Source: JAJCYL01 sp965206015 (lineage in GTDB: Bacteria > Bacteroidota > Bacteroidia > Cytophagales > Cyclobacteriaceae). Taken from it: 64,000 nt of DNA. Under the pieces are notes generated by a model. That model was not told the DNA's origin. It ran no database searches and saw only the letters and a list, made by a program, of their open reading frames with translations. The DNA lies in NCBI GenBank assembly GCA_965206015.1, contig CBDBIW010000002.1, forward strand, positions 248,001 through 312,000, read 5' to 3'. Positions 16,514-25,074 of this stretch are shown here, piece after piece (the first letter of the stretch is position 1; each line of letters begins with the position of its first letter). A program made the translations under genes and the position numbers.

Positions 16514-17771
16514 ATAATATGACCATTACTGAGGGCTAATAGAATAATTCCATTCCCCATGAAAAGCACTTGGGGAGATACTGATGTTTTCCATTTTTTC
16601 ATCACTTATTTTGATACCTGTTTTGTAAGAACCCTTATCTATTTGGCAATCAACTTCAAGTCCTTTGTTTGTTTTTGTGGCCCCTATTAATTTGATCATT
16701 ACCTCATAACTGACCAAAGGCCTTCCTCTCCAGTTCTTGGAAATATAAGAAAACAAGCGGTGTTCTATTTTATTCCATTTGCTTGTGCCTGGTGGGAAAT
16801 GAACAACCTCTATGGTCAACCCTGCTTCATTGGCCAATTTTTGCAGCTCATATTTCCATAGCCTGTTCCTGGAACCGTTACTGCCACCCCCATCTGCGGT
16901 AATAAGTAGTGAATCAGCATTGTTATGATAATAAATACCCATCTCATACCACCAATTCCTGATACTTTGGACGGCAAATTCGGCTGTATCCTTTGTGATG
17001 CCAACATTGACCCAACCTTTGTTCTCTTTCAGGTCATAAACCCCATAAGGTATGGCCACCCCTTCGGCATCTGTAAGAAAATCATAAGCGTTTACTTTTG
17101 AAGGTGATCCCTTTGGGTTCCATTCTGACCCATTGTTTTTGTAATTGCCAATCAACTCTCGCTTTTTTGCGTCTACCGAAACAACAGGCTGGTTTCTCTT
17201 TAAGTATTGATTGACCTTGTTATTTATGTGTTCAAATTGAGCATCCCTGTCTTTATGCCCCTTACCTTCATAAGTCTTTCGGTTAGCTTGTAAACTAAAG
17301 CCATGGGTTTTCAATGCCTCTCCAATCACCCTGTGGCTTATGTGTACACCCGAGCCCTTAAGGGCGGACTCAATATTCCTCAGGCTTTTACTGACCCATT
17401 GTAAGGCTGATTGGGGCTCCCCACGTGTATGGGGCTCTATGAATTGCTTTATCTTTTCCCATACCAGACCAGTTACTTTTTTCTTTCTCCCTGCCCCGAC
17501 TTTCCTCAAAGGTCGGTTTACCAATAGGTGGTCTTTTGCCCCCAATTCGCTTATACCTTTGTTGATTGTATTATGCGAAACCCCAGTCAATTTTTCTATC
17601 TTCCTTTTACCCCCACGGCCTAAAAACTCAGCTTCTGAGGCAAGGTAAATACGTTTCTGACCCTCATTTAAACAAGGCAGTACCAGATTGATCTTCTTCA
17701 GTAATTTTTCGTCTTCCATTCTGTGAAGTTCGATGAAAAATATACAATAGTCAATCTGTTTCGTAACAATT
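16502..17771 (-). mobile_element. ISAzo13-family insertion sequence
   Basis: Terminal repeats: the left end starts aattgttac (16502-16510) and the right end finishes gtaacaatt (17763-17771); over the 24 bp from TTGTTAC inward the ends match at 18 positions. The element carries one transposase. Its right end cuts an IS982-type transposase directly after codon 114 and supplies that fragment's stop codon. The rest of that IS982 is absent on the left side, so a deletion followed insertion. Confidence 0.85.
16526..17719 (-). CDS. ISAzo13-family transposase
   Basis: 397 residues, full length for the family. An N-terminal helix-turn-helix (KLTGVSHNTINKGISEL, about 43-59) is followed by the DDE core: VVSVDAKKRELIGN (D near 188), LLITADGGGSNGSRNR (D near 275) and TSKWNKIEHRLFSYI (E near 318). 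The frame is intact and the gene lies wholly between the terminal repeats, so the element may still be mobile. Confidence 0.92.
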   Translation of the reverse strand: MEDEKLLKKINLVLPCLNEGQKRIYLASEAEFLGRGGKRKIEKLTGVSHNTINKGISELGAKDHLLVNRPLRKVGAGRKKKVTGLVWEKIKQFIEPHTRGEPQSALQWVSKSLRNIESALKGSGVHISHRVIGEALKTHGFSLQANRKTYEGKGHKDRDAQFEHINNKVNQYLKRNQPVVSVDAKKRELIGNYKNNGSEWNPKGSPSKVNAYDFLTDAEGVAIPYGVYDLKENKGWVNVGITKDTAEFAVQSIRNWWYEMGIYYHNNADSLLITADGGGSNGSRNRLWKYELQKLANEAGLTIEVVHFPPGTSKWNKIEHRLFSYISKNWRGRPLVSYEVMIKLIGATKTNKGLEVDCQIDKGSYKTGIKISDEKMENISISPSAFHGEWNYSISPQ

Positions 17772-18204
17772 ACTTACAGGCTTTCAGTGGCGTAGAATCA
17801 ATAATGAAATAGTCTTCAAACTCATTAAATTTTTCAGAAAGGACTACTCTAATTTGTTCTATATAATTGACCAGCCTTCTTTTTCTTCTATTGTAAAGAG
17901 TCCTGTCGATTAGATTCTCAAAACCAATTGAGCTCAAAACCCTAAAAAGTTGATGTTCGCTGTCAATACTCATATACCGGGCTGTTAAATCAATGGCAAC
18001 AAGCTCTATATCAGATAGTTTAGGCTTCCTGTTTTGATGTGTAAAAGTAGCCGGGTATATGTTTTTTCTTAAAACCTCTAAAATTTTATCGTAATTTGCT
18101 TGAAAGTTGTGCATCAGTATTGTTTTGTAGTTATTATAATAAGATACTTATTATCAGTTTGTTGTACAACTTTTACTCCTTATTTTACTAATGCAACACG
18201 GGTT
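17770..18204 (-). mobile_element. IS982 5' fragment truncated by ISAzo13
   Basis: The coding part 17770-18114 (114 residues) begins MHNFQANYDKILEVLRKN and ends at the first catalytic motif FIIDSTPLKACK, the N-terminal third of an IS982 transposase. Its TAA is created by the ISAzo13 end. Upstream lies the element tip gcaacacgggtt (18193-18204), related to the IS982 tips at 9931 and 60544. Region 18115-18192 is the untranslated leader of the element. Confidence 0.75.
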
Positions 18205-18368
18205 CTGTCTATGTTGATAGTAGTTGCCTGAGAAATCTTTTTTCCTGTGACTTTATTCCTTGAATAAATTAAGTCAGTTCTTGGTGGGGAAAAGACGTTT
18301 TTTTTATTATATTTTATGTTATATAAAAATTTTTTTATTGACACCCTCTTCTAAAAAACTAAAAAATT

Positions 18369-19058
18369 ATGAAAATACCACTTATAAATTCATTTAGGAG
18401 TGATTTTGTTCTTTATGCCATATCTATCATAGGAATATTATCTTGCCAAAATTTTGAACCTGATCAAGATTCTGTAATACTAGAATCTACCAATGATGAT
18501 ATATCATTCTTCTTAGAAGAAAATGGAATTGATCAATTGTTACAGACAATAGATACCATATTTGATTTATTAAATCATCAAGAAGCCCTCAAGGAAGGAA
18601 TAACTAAGACTTCAGAGCCCCAATTAGCTTCATTTGAGATTATAGTTGATTCCGTGACCGGAGAAGTCGCAATGATCAATTTTGAACTTGATGGTTTTTT
18701 TCCTATAGTAGGATTCGATGAAAGCATAGAGGATGAGTTTAATTCACGTACTCTTGGTAATTCATATACCGTTTGGTGTACAAAAGGAGATAAAACACTT
18801 TGGACAAAGAAATGCAGTAGTTCGTGGGGTTGTGGAAAACTAACTAAAAACTGTTTTGATGAAGGAGGTTGTGCACATGCTTGTAAAGATGGTAGTATTC
18901 GTTTATATAATTCAAATGATGATTTCCGCAATTTATCAGCAATTGGATTACCATTTTCAGTAATTAAAAGAATAACACCTTCTACTCTAACGGTAAGTCG
19001 AATTTCTTCTGGAAATTGGAATAATATAAGAAGTACAACCTTAATTCGATTCTACTAA
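18369..19058 (+). CDS. Predicted lipoprotein of unknown function
   Basis: 229 residues. Residues 1-27 form a signal segment (SDFVLYAISIIGILSCQN) with lipobox GILS-C, so it is probably attached to a membrane by its N terminus. The middle is acidic (DSVILESTNDDISFFLEENG). The C-terminal half is cysteine-rich: WCTKGDKTLWTKKCSSSWGC is followed by CFDEGGC and CKDG, suggesting disulfides in an exported domain. No family is recognised. A/T-rich sequence and its position inside the mobile-element region suggest acquired cargo. The upstream region 18205-18368 is A/T-rich with no gene. Confidence 0.6.
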   Translation: MKIPLINSFRSDFVLYAISIIGILSCQNFEPDQDSVILESTNDDISFFLEENGIDQLLQTIDTIFDLLNHQEALKEGITKTSEPQLASFEIIVDSVTGEVAMINFELDGFFPIVGFDESIEDEFNSRTLGNSYTVWCTKGDKTLWTKKCSSSWGCGKLTKNCFDEGGCAHACKDGSIRLYNSNDDFRNLSAIGLPFSVIKRITPSTLTVSRISSGNWNNIRSTTLIRFY

Positions 19059-19241
19059 AAACTGTTTTTTTCCATCCCTTGCCTGGTCAAGAAGGAATCC
19101 CTCAAGCCATTTAGATGCGATCTGAGCGACTTTCTCCTTTTCGAGTAGTTCCGTCATTCGTTTCCAAAAAGCTTCTGAGAAGCTGTTTAATTCACGTACA
19201 GTGAGGGAATCATGGATGTTGATGTTGTCTCCCACATTCAA
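19041..19241 (-). CDS. Small hypothetical protein
   Basis: 66 residues, helical and charged (SFSEAFWKRMTELLEKEK, VAQIASKWLEGFLLDQARDG). It overlaps the end of the convergent lipoprotein gene by 18 bp. Amino-acid composition is protein-like but no family is recognised; it may be a fragment. Sequence 19242-19397 shows nothing further except a short t-tract at 19324. Confidence 0.3.
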   Translation of the reverse strand: MNVGDNINIHDSLTVRELNSFSEAFWKRMTELLEKEKVAQIASKWLEGFLLDQARDGKKQFLVESN

Positions 19242-19397
19242 TGTTCTTTCGATTTTCCTTCCATTTTTTCACTTTATTGGGGGAGCACCGCAGGCCGAAA
19301 AGAATAGTTTGACCTTGTAGGGTCTTTTTTTATACAACGGTTACGCCTATTTCTTTACTGAATATTAGAAAAAGATAGCTTTTGTAATTTTCTAAGA

Positions 19398-20204
19398 TTG
19401 ATGGAACAAGAATTAAGACGATATAATCAATTGCATAAGAAGTATGACGCTTTGGATGGCTTTGAGTTTGACAGGAATGACTTGAAGAATTCGGAGGCGT
19501 CATATGCATACAATACTTGTGGCATCGAGGGAAATACTTTTTCACTTGGTGAAACTGAAACTTTTTTACGTTCCGGCCAGGTGATCAAAGGTCATTCATT
19601 AAAGGAGCATAATGAAATCAAAGGGGCTCAGAAGGCTTTTAATATTGTTTTCAATCTGGCCTCAGATAAAAAACCGGTTAGTGAGAAGATGGCTTTGTTT
19701 ATTCATAAGAAAGTAATGGAGTATGTAGAGCCTGAAAAAGCTGGCCAGTATAAAAATACATCAAATCGTGTCGATGGGTTCTCTACCCCTTGCCCGGCCA
19801 AAGCAAAGATTATGTTTCCACAGGCTATTGAGAGTTTTCTGAAGGATATAAAAACAAAGCATCCAATGATTGCCGGTGGTGAACTTCATTTGAATACACT
19901 AATGATTCATCCTTTCCTGGATGACAATGGCAGGACTTCTCGATTGTTACATAATTATGCTTTGATCAGCAGGGGTCATTCACAATTACAATATCTTGTA
20001 AAGGATCGTGAAAATTATATTCAGGCCATCAGGGATACACGAAATCAAAAAGATCCTGACATATTACTTGAATATAGTTTATCAATTGCCAATCAATCCC
20101 TTGAAAAGAAATTAGAATACGTAGTTGGAAAAAAAAGCCCAACGAGCGGGGATTCTCTCTATGAATGGTTGAATGCTTTAGAGAAAGTAGAATTCTATGA
20201 TTAA
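19398..20204 (+). CDS. Fic-domain protein with N-terminal inhibitory helix
   Basis: 268 residues. The Fic core motif is HPFLDDNGRTSRLL at about 171-184. Fic enzymes transfer AMP or related groups to target hydroxyls, with the His as base and the Arg binding phosphate. The canonical motif is HPFx(D/E)GN(G/K)R; here the Gly after the acidic residue is Asp. An inhibitory motif of the (S/T)xxxE(G/N) type is present near the N terminus (TCGIEGN, about 40-46), giving a class II (fused) Fic architecture; its Glu normally blocks productive ATP binding. The C-terminal helix after residue 200 resembles the usual Fic tail. It stands alone between a decayed region and a small gene 45 bp downstream; no separate antitoxin is seen. 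The target is unknown. Confidence 0.88.
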   Translation: MMEQELRRYNQLHKKYDALDGFEFDRNDLKNSEASYAYNTCGIEGNTFSLGETETFLRSGQVIKGHSLKEHNEIKGAQKAFNIVFNLASDKKPVSEKMALFIHKKVMEYVEPEKAGQYKNTSNRVDGFSTPCPAKAKIMFPQAIESFLKDIKTKHPMIAGGELHLNTLMIHPFLDDNGRTSRLLHNYALISRGHSQLQYLVKDRENYIQAIRDTRNQKDPDILLEYSLSIANQSLEKKLEYVVGKKSPTSGDSLYEWLNALEKVEFYD

Positions 20205-20249
20205 ATTATTTTTTAGTAGTAGAAAAAATAGTAGAAAATTATTTTTGAC

Positions 20250-20489
20250 ATGGGACAGATCATTGATGTAGATCCTATGGAAACTCCGGTAGGTAAGGAT
20301 CTGGTAATAGCAATTAATCAAGCAGTCAATAAAAAAGATCTTCTGAAGGATGACTCCATGGAGAATCTGGTAGGTAGAAAAGTTGATGATTTTTTTATAC
20401 AGTTGAATCAAGGCATGGATAGTGGCCAGGACTACATGAGAGCTAAAGAGGTGGCCTATGCAAAGGTCACCGAAGATCTTAGGATTTGA
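20250..20489 (+). CDS. Small hypothetical protein downstream of Fic
   Basis: 79 residues, hydrophilic, acidic/basic mixed (NKKDLLKDDSMENLVGRKVD, QDYMRAKEVAYAKVTEDLRI). It begins 45 bp after the Fic stop codon, so it may share its transcript. The family is not recognised. The spacer 20490-20660 contains no readable HigB/RelE-type toxin. Confidence 0.4.
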   Translation: MGQIIDVDPMETPVGKDLVIAINQAVNKKDLLKDDSMENLVGRKVDDFFIQLNQGMDSGQDYMRAKEVAYAKVTEDLRI

Positions 20490-20660
20490 TTGTACTTGGA
20501 GCTTTAGTCGTGGGATGAAAGGGTCGGAGTTGTCAAAATTGATAGGTAATGCCTATTCATGATAAAATAGGGCAGGACATGCCCAAATCTACGCCCTACA
20601 GATATGAGCCGGCAGTAGCCGGAGCAGGTGGGGAATCCCCTATCTCTTTAGACCAGGGGA

Positions 20661-20933
20661 GTGTCAAGAGTTATGAAGATATTTGACCCAACACATCCAG
20701 GAGAGATTTTAAAAGAAATCTATATTGATGGTCACGACTTGACGATCAACGCCGTAGCTGTGGCTATTGGTGTTACGCGCACCACATTGTCTAAGCTGGT
20801 CAATCAGCATCAAAATGTCAACCTTGAAATGGCTCTACGCCTGGGAAAAGCTTTTAATACAGAGGCGGAAATGTGGATGAACCTACAAAGGGATTATAGT
20901 GTTAATAACCCTAAAATACGTATCTTTGATTAG
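20661..20933 (+). CDS. HigA-type antitoxin / XRE regulator
   Basis: 90 residues (or 86 from the second Met). Opens with FDPTHPGEILKEIYIDG, the hallmark N terminus of HigA antitoxins. A helix-turn-helix (INAVAVAIGVTRTTLSKLVN, about 30-49) follows, then the HigA-type LEMALRLGKAFNTEAEMWMNLQ tail. HigA normally neutralises the HigB mRNA interferase and represses its own operon, with higB usually immediately upstream; here the 171 bp upstream encode no such toxin. It is followed 16 bp later by the AbiEi-like partner and nucleotidyltransferase genes, so it may regulate those instead (inference). Confidence 0.85.
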   Translation: MSRVMKIFDPTHPGEILKEIYIDGHDLTINAVAVAIGVTRTTLSKLVNQHQNVNLEMALRLGKAFNTEAEMWMNLQRDYSVNNPKIRIFD

Positions 20934-20948
20934 CTACCATTAGCGGAA

Positions 20949-21299
20949 ATGAAAGCTAAATTAGACATACGATCGAATTTGAAAAATGCTCTCTTAAATG
21001 AGAAGAAAGTATTAATGTGGTCCTATGATCTAAGCAAAGGAGATCTCGAAGTGCCAGACAAAATTATAGTTGAAAAATATCTTCAATTTGGAAACAAAAG
21101 GGAATGGTCATTGCTTAATTCGGCTTTTGATCTTGACTTTATAAAAGAAGTTTGGATTAATAATCTTGTGTATTGCGGTCTTTATGAGGCCAAACAGAGA
21201 AGTATTGCAAGATCATTTTTTAATATTAGAAGGCCTGCTGAATATCTTAAGAAACTAAGAAAAGCTCATATTGAAAGATCCATTGCAGAGTGTAACTGA
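20949..21299 (+). CDS. Partner protein of an AbiEii-type nucleotidyltransferase
   Basis: 116 residues, no enzymatic motif. The sequence around KVLMWSYDLSKGDLEVPDKI and IARSFFNIRRPAEYLKK resembles small DUF6922-like proteins commonly encoded just before AbiEii/AbiGii-like nucleotidyltransferases in Bacteroidota; this is recognition from gene pattern and is moderate at best. The stop codon overlaps the TTG start of the following gene by 29 bp, indicating coupling. Confidence 0.55.
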   Translation: MKAKLDIRSNLKNALLNEKKVLMWSYDLSKGDLEVPDKIIVEKYLQFGNKREWSLLNSAFDLDFIKEVWINNLVYCGLYEAKQRSIARSFFNIRRPAEYLKKLRKAHIERSIAECN

Positions 21300-21996
21300 A
21301 GATACTCTTAAAGTCCTCAATAAACTCAAATCCTATCCTGAGTTAGATCAATACTTCCTTATCGGTGGTACAGCTTTGGCTATTAGAAATAATGCAAGGT
21401 TAAGTGAAGATATAGACCTATTCTATTATAGTATCTATCCAGGGAAAAGACAGCCTCTTCCAAAACTCTAAGAAATTATTCAAAAGCTTAACAAAGATTT
21501 TTCATCAATTCAATTTCTCGATAGTGACAAAAAATACTATGCGAAAATGGATTTGGATGGAGTTAAAGTAGAATTGAATTCAGATAATAATTTCCATCGC
21601 AGTAGAGAATACGATCGAATAGGAAGAATAAGGCTTCCGGATGAAAAAAGTCTATTAGGGATGAAAATTATATCGCTCCATCTGAGAAGCGCCTGGAGAG
21701 ATGTGTATGATTTATATGCGTTAAAACAAGATCATAGCTCTATGGATTTCTATGATGGCTATTGTAGTATAATGAGTACTGCCTATGCAGGCTCTAAAGG
21801 CAGTGTAGATAAGTTGTTTTTCGTAACAATGGAAAAGCTTGAAGATAAGGCTCTCCTTAATAGAATATATGAGAATGATAAAATTGCCCATCTCAAACCC
21901 AAATTTGACCTTAATCCGGAGATCGTAATAGAAGAGTTTAAAGGCTTTACAAAAGCTCTCAAAGAGAAAGTGCTTATTCAGCCAGAAAAAGGATAA
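21271..21996 (+). pseudogene. AbiEii/AbiGii-type nucleotidyltransferase, interrupted by one in-frame stop
   Basis: One continuous frame from TTG 21271 to 21996 would encode about 241 residues but for a single TAA at 21469-21471. The first part has the MNT-type catalytic signature IGGTALAIRNN...SEDIDLF (GG(T/S), D-x-D). After the stop the same frame continues EIIQKLNKDFSSIQF, then VELNSD and SAWRDVYDLYALKQDHS, the AbiEii C-terminal pattern. AbiEii-type toxins act in abortive infection or as toxins paired with AbiEi antitoxins. The one-codon lesion suggests recent inactivation or selection against toxicity. An internal ATG at 21547 could allow re-initiation. Confidence 0.75.
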
Positions 21997-22028
21997 TAAC
22001 CAGAGTAGAGGGATGAAGATGTGAAATC

Positions 22029-22172
22029 TTAAGCAGCCAAATTGTATTGTGGTCTTAACCTCCTTCTTACTTCGTATAGCTGCTGAGAGACATTTTGAGA
22101 GCTTGTATTGCACTCTTTAGCTATTTGTTGCACAGAGTATCCATTTACATTCATCGTCTTTAGAATCATCAT
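22029..22172 (-). CDS. Possible small helix-turn-helix peptide or gene end
   Basis: 47 residues; NVNGYSVQQIAKECNTSSQN reads like a helix-turn-helix, followed by VSQQLYEVRRRLRPQYNLAA. It may be the C terminus of a regulator, broken upstream. No family assignment. Nothing else convincing lies in 21997-22326. Confidence 0.25.
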   Translation of the reverse strand: MMILKTMNVNGYSVQQIAKECNTSSQNVSQQLYEVRRRLRPQYNLAA

Positions 22173-22326
22173 GGGAATGAAGAAAGACAAAAGGGAAAAA
22201 GAGAGGCGAGCGGAAGAACATGCCAGGCACGAGTTAGAGACGAAGCTCCTACAGAAAGAGTTAGAAGAAAAAGAACGGGAAAAACACTAAAAAAACAAAA
22301 ATAAGGCGTCCTTCGGACATTTTTGA

Positions 22327-23110
<784 letters not shown>

Positions 23111-23124
23111 CAAAGTGATATAAA

Positions 23125-23499
23125 ATGAAAGAAGATATAATAAATAGTCTAAAAAATGAGAGAAAAGTTCTCTCAACTAAGATAGCTGAACTACAAGCAA
23201 AGGTAGATGCTATCAATACTCTCTTACCTACTGAAGACCAATTAATAACTGATAAGGAATTAACATTCCCTAAAGGCAAAACCATTGCTCATAAAATAGA
23301 GTTTACCCTCTCACAAATTGGGGAAAGTACAGCAAAAGAAATTGCTAACTATATTTTAGAGCATGATGATTCAGTAAATAGAGACACTATACACCAAACG
23401 GTTACATTAATTACTTCCTCTCATAGCAAGGAGAGAACAGGTAATATAACTGTAAAGAGTAAAAATGGTAGAAGCAATATATACGGTCTACTTAGCTAA
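23125..23499 (+). CDS. Hypothetical protein, coiled coil plus winged-helix-like domain
   Basis: 124 residues. Residues 1-35 form a heptad helix (NSLKNERKVLSTKIAELQAK). The C-terminal 70 residues look like a winged helix: KIEFTLSQIGESTAKEIANY (helices 1-2), DTIHQTVTLITSS (recognition helix), and a GNITVKSKNGRSNIYGLLS wing. Possibly a small DNA-binding protein of a mobile element. No named family recognised. Its end overlaps an IS1595 scrap. Confidence 0.5.
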   Translation: MKEDIINSLKNERKVLSTKIAELQAKVDAINTLLPTEDQLITDKELTFPKGKTIAHKIEFTLSQIGESTAKEIANYILEHDDSVNRDTIHQTVTLITSSHSKERTGNITVKSKNGRSNIYGLLS

Positions 23500-23611
23500 A
23501 AAAGAAAAATCAGGTTATGAAATACAAAGGCAATTAGGAGTAACCTATAAAACCGCATGGAAAATGCTAAAACAAATTAGAGTTCTTACAGAAGCAGCAA
23601 CACAAACGTAG
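23465..23611 (+). pseudogene. IS1595-type transposase scrap
   Basis: 48 residues open from ATG 23465; SGYEIQRQLGVTYKTAWKML followed by KQIR is the helix-turn-helix of IS1595-family transposases (usually ELGVTQKTAWFMLQRIR). Neither the zinc-binding start nor the DDE core is present. Confidence 0.6.
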
Positions 23612-23926
23612 GCTGGACAACCTGGCTGGAGGGGCATGGCATCAAAATCAGCATGGACGGTAAAGGAAGGGCTACTTGATAATGCCTTTATTGAACGGCT
23701 TGGGCGCAGTGTAAAACAGGGATATGTATATTTGAATCCGGAAGAAAACGGCCAGGATTTGTGCAAAGGTTTGAAGGTATATTTTGACTATTACAATGGG
23801 AGCGTACACAGCAGGGTATTGGCCGAAAGGTTCCTGCCGGGTTGTATCAAAAACCAATGGCAGCATGATTTTTTCTCTTCAAAAGGTATCCGGAGAAAAG
23901 AAAAAGAACAGTTGGATTTCAACTAA
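23611..23926 (+). pseudogene. IS3-type transposase C-terminal remnant
   Basis: A frame beginning about 23611 reads GWTTWLEGHGIKISMDGKGR; after a one-base insertion near 23672 it continues DNAFIERLGRSVKQGYVYLN and YFDYYNGSVH, the integrase-core end of IS3-family OrfB (DNAFIERLWRSVKYE pattern). The final catalytic Glu is in NAFIERLGRSVK. The N-terminal half is absent. Confidence 0.75.
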
Positions 23927-24045
23927 GAAACCCTGAAAAGTGGTCTGACGATTGGGAAGTACTTCACCTTTCCTTCTTCAATACTTTGAGCTACATTTGT
24001 TAACCATCATTATTAATCAATTATCAACAATAAATATCGATTCAC

Positions 24046-24975
24046 ATGAAAGTTACAGTAGTAGGAGCAGGTAATGTCGGAGCCACTTGTGCCGACGTTC
24101 TTGCCTACCGTGAAATAGCCAACGAGGTAGTAATTGTAGACATTAAAGAAGGGCTGGCCGAAGGAAAAGCACTTGATATTTGGCAGAAAGCTCCCATAAA
24201 TCTTTATGACACAAGAACTATAGGATTTACAGGGGATTATTCCAAATCTGCTAATTCAGAAGTTGTCGTAATTACCTCCGGCCTTCCTCGAAAGCCCGGG
24301 ATGTCGCGTGACGATCTCATTAGTACCAATGCTGGTATTGTAAAATCTGTTACCGAAAATGTAATTCAGCATTCGCCAGATGCGATTATCATCATCGTAT
24401 CAAATCCGCTGGATGTCATGACCTACCAGGCGCATTTGACTTCCGGAAAATCAAGAAACAAAGTAATGGGTATGGCTGGTATTCTTGATACTGCCAGGTA
24501 TCGTGCATTCTTAGCTGAAGCATTGAATGTTTCCCCAAAAGATATTCAGGCTGTACTTATGGGTGGTCATGGTGACACAATGGTACCATTACCACGATAT
24601 ACCACCGTTGGTGGAATACCTGTTACTGAGCTAATAGATGGGGACAAGCTCCACGCGATTGTAGATAGAACTAAAAGTGGTGGTGGCGAATTAGTGAAAT
24701 TGATGGGAACGTCTGCATGGTATGCACCTGGTGCAGCAGCAGCTCAGATGATAGAAGCCATAGTTAGAGACCAGAAGAGGGTTTTCCCTGTATGCGTCAA
24801 TCTGGAAGGTGAGTATGGTATCGAAAATTGTTACTTGGGCGTACCGGTTGTTTTAGGTAAGAACGGAATAGAAAAAGTAATTGAGCTAAAATTAAATGAC
24901 GAGGAAATGGCGTTGGTCAAAACATCCCAAAGCCATGTCAGAGAGGTTATGCAGGTATTGGATAATCTCGGTTAA
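24046..24975 (+). CDS. mdh: Malate dehydrogenase
   Basis: 309 residues, LDH-like MDH of the type used in the TCA cycle (malate + NAD to oxaloacetate). N-terminal Rossmann motif VVGAGNVGATCADVL; substrate-binding arginine loop GLPRKPGMSRDDL (about 84-96); second arginine in VSNPLDVMTYQ...GILDTARYRAFLA; catalytic His in GGHGDTMVPL (about 174-183). The Arg in the RKPGMSR loop, rather than Gln, fits MDH over LDH. It is a single gene, preceded by a 60-bp A/T-rich leader and followed by a stem-loop. First intact housekeeping gene after the mobile region. Confidence 0.96.
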   Translation: MKVTVVGAGNVGATCADVLAYREIANEVVIVDIKEGLAEGKALDIWQKAPINLYDTRTIGFTGDYSKSANSEVVVITSGLPRKPGMSRDDLISTNAGIVKSVTENVIQHSPDAIIIIVSNPLDVMTYQAHLTSGKSRNKVMGMAGILDTARYRAFLAEALNVSPKDIQAVLMGGHGDTMVPLPRYTTVGGIPVTELIDGDKLHAIVDRTKSGGGELVKLMGTSAWYAPGAAAAQMIEAIVRDQKRVFPVCVNLEGEYGIENCYLGVPVVLGKNGIEKVIELKLNDEEMALVKTSQSHVREVMQVLDNLG

Positions 24976-24981
24976 TAATTA

Positions 24982-25043
24982 GTCATCCTGAGCCTGTCGA
25001 GGGATTCTGTTAGAATCCGATTCTTCGCTTTTCTCAGGATGAC
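24982..25043. other. REP-like stem-loop between mdh and addA
   Basis: Eleven-bp perfect arms gtcatcctgag (24982-24992) and ctcaggatgac (25033-25043) around a 40-nt loop. It may serve as mdh transcript end or be a dispersed intergenic palindrome. The loop contains a further weak inverted repeat (ggattctgt/agaatcc). Confidence 0.75.
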
Positions 25044-25074
25044 GTTATTTATAGCATTCTCCTTCTCCACTTTA

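Noticed and set aside
20490..20660. Possible higB toxin before higA
   Set aside because: Neither strand gives a RelE/HigB-like reading of adequate length.
22108..22290. 60-codon plus-strand frame with KKDKREKERRAEEHARHELE tail
   Set aside because: Low-complexity charged tail, hydrophobic start from a different context, overlaps a better minus-strand helix-turn-helix reading; too little to call.
24982..25043. Riboswitch ahead of addA
   Set aside because: Simple 11-bp hairpin with no conserved aptamer features; more likely an intergenic palindrome or terminator.
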